The notes under the pieces are model-generated. The model did not search any database and was not told the DNA's origin. It worked only from the letters and a program-made list of their open reading frames with translations. Positions 22,809 to 23,247 of a stretch of DNA of 23,247 nucleotides are shown here, in pieces. The stretch comes from a virus. The position numbers and the translations under genes are program-made. Each line of letters begins with the position of its first letter. Position 1 is the stretch's first letter. The DNA lies in IMG/VR virus record IMGVR_UViG_3300030117_004241, positions 1 through 23,247 of that record. One strand, 5' to 3'.

Positions 22809-23047
22809 TGAAATATAAAATAGAAAAGAATATACCATTACCAAGCAATAAGAAAGGTAAATTATGGTCTAAATGGAGTTTTGTCCCGTCGTTAGATAAT
22901 GGAGATAGCTTTGTTATCGATGAACGAGATAGAAATGGTTTTTACCAATTTTGCAGAAACAGGAAAATAAAAGTAGTTACCAGACTTAGTGATGGTAGTT
23001 CAAGAAAAGTTAGAATATGGGTATACCCACAAAAAGAAGAGAAATAA
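22808..23047 (+). CDS. Small basic phage protein with GDSF motif
   Basis: 79 aa. It starts MKYKIEKNIPLPSNKKGKLW, then a SLDNGDSFVIDERDRNGFYQ segment and RKIKVVTRLSDGSSRKVRIW. The 'KIEK-x-I-P-x-P ... GDSF-x-V' start followed by a helix and a basic R-x-W strand matches a small protein family I recognise as common in marine and other phages, with unknown function. The basic C-terminal beta strand and helix could suit nucleic acid binding (inference). It ends the four-gene operon and is followed by a strong terminator. Confidence 0.75.
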   Translation: MKYKIEKNIPLPSNKKGKLWSKWSFVPSLDNGDSFVIDERDRNGFYQFCRNRKIKVVTRLSDGSSRKVRIWVYPQKEEK

Positions 23048-23063
23048 CACCTCCGTCGGTGGG

Positions 23064-23130
23064 CCCCTATATAGTTGTCGTATCTCCTAAAGCGTTATTA
23101 CTATATAGGGGTTTTTCTAAATTTTTTTTT
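23064..23130 (+). terminator. Strong intrinsic terminator after the four-gene operon
   Basis: CCCCTATATAGT (23064-23075) pairs perfectly with ACTATATAGGGG (23100-23111), a 12-bp stem with a 24-base loop, followed by TTTTT and, after five bases, nine T (23122-23130). The long loop is unusual for a terminator and may hold a binding site or a second fold. A CACC/GGTG hairpin (23048-23061) stands just ahead of it. Confidence 0.75.
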
Positions 23131-23162
23131 CTAAATATGCTGTGCGGCTCAATAAATACAAT

Positions 23163-23219
23163 ATGCCAATAATGTCTATAAAAATCATATATATAGGGAC
23201 CCCTACATTGTATTGGCAT
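23163..23219. other. Imperfect inverted repeat in the terminal intergenic region
   Basis: ATGCCAATA (23163-23171) pairs with TATTGGCAT (23211-23219); after a two-base bulge (TG) a further ATGT/ACAT pairs. The enclosed stretch includes TATAAAAATCATATATATAGGG, promoter-like and AT-rich. It lies between the terminator and the third palindromic element. Confidence 0.5.
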
Positions 23220-23240
23220 TTTGAAGCCAATAATAAATCT

Positions 23241-23247
23241 GTTTATT
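23241..23247 (+). promoter_or_regulatory. Third copy of the palindromic element, cut by the window edge
   Basis: The window ends in AAATCTGTTTATT (23235-23247), which matches 22132-22144 exactly, so the first seven bases of a third element are probably present. AATAAA/TTTATT around TCTG again gives the upstream pairing arm. Confidence 0.45.

Overview
The window is part of a tailed, short-tailed (podovirus-like) phage genome. It is AT-rich and densely packed, with no rRNA, tRNA, IS element or CRISPR array that I can see. The tail proteins (T7-type tubular proteins, internal virion proteins, a repeat-built fibre) and the compact head block with a GNAT gene suggest a marine podovirus infecting an AT-rich proteobacterium. 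The host is an inference; nothing in the window fixes it. No integrase, polymerase, lysis gene or attachment site was recognised here.

The left 19.3 kb is one virion module on the minus strand. Read in the direction of transcription (right to left) it is: terminase small subunit, terminase large subunit, a GNAT acetyltransferase, a proline-rich small protein, portal, a Bbp19-like protein, scaffold, a leader region, major capsid protein, a Bbp16-like cement protein, a UUCG hairpin, tail tubular A, tail tubular B, a gp14-like core protein, four large putative internal/ejection proteins, a tail fibre with decapeptide repeats and Ig-like domains, and the start of a LamG-like tail protein cut by the window edge. 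Most genes overlap or abut (ATGA or TAATG junctions), which implies translational coupling. The head genes resemble the Bordetella phage BPP-1 arrangement (portal, Bbp19, scaffold, capsid, Bbp16), while the tail genes resemble T7.

From 19.26 to 19.43 kb lies a divergent control region. Its minus-strand promoter candidate ends so close to the terminase small subunit ATG that the message may be leaderless. To its right, on the plus strand, is a run of small uncharacterised genes (29 to 123 aa) with strong Shine-Dalgarno sites, probably host-takeover or regulatory genes. This run is split by an approximately 400-base gene-free region at 20739-21145 that is unusually GC-rich in its centre and carries inverted repeats.

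The most interesting non-coding signal is an 18-bp element, GTTTATTYTCGGATAAAC, followed at identical spacing by TATAAT. It lies upstream of the genes at 21146 and 22191, and what looks like a third copy is cut by the right window edge. Each copy is preceded by an arm that can pair with its left half, giving competing hairpins. The right end (23048-23247) holds a strong terminator and a further large inverted repeat leading into the third element.
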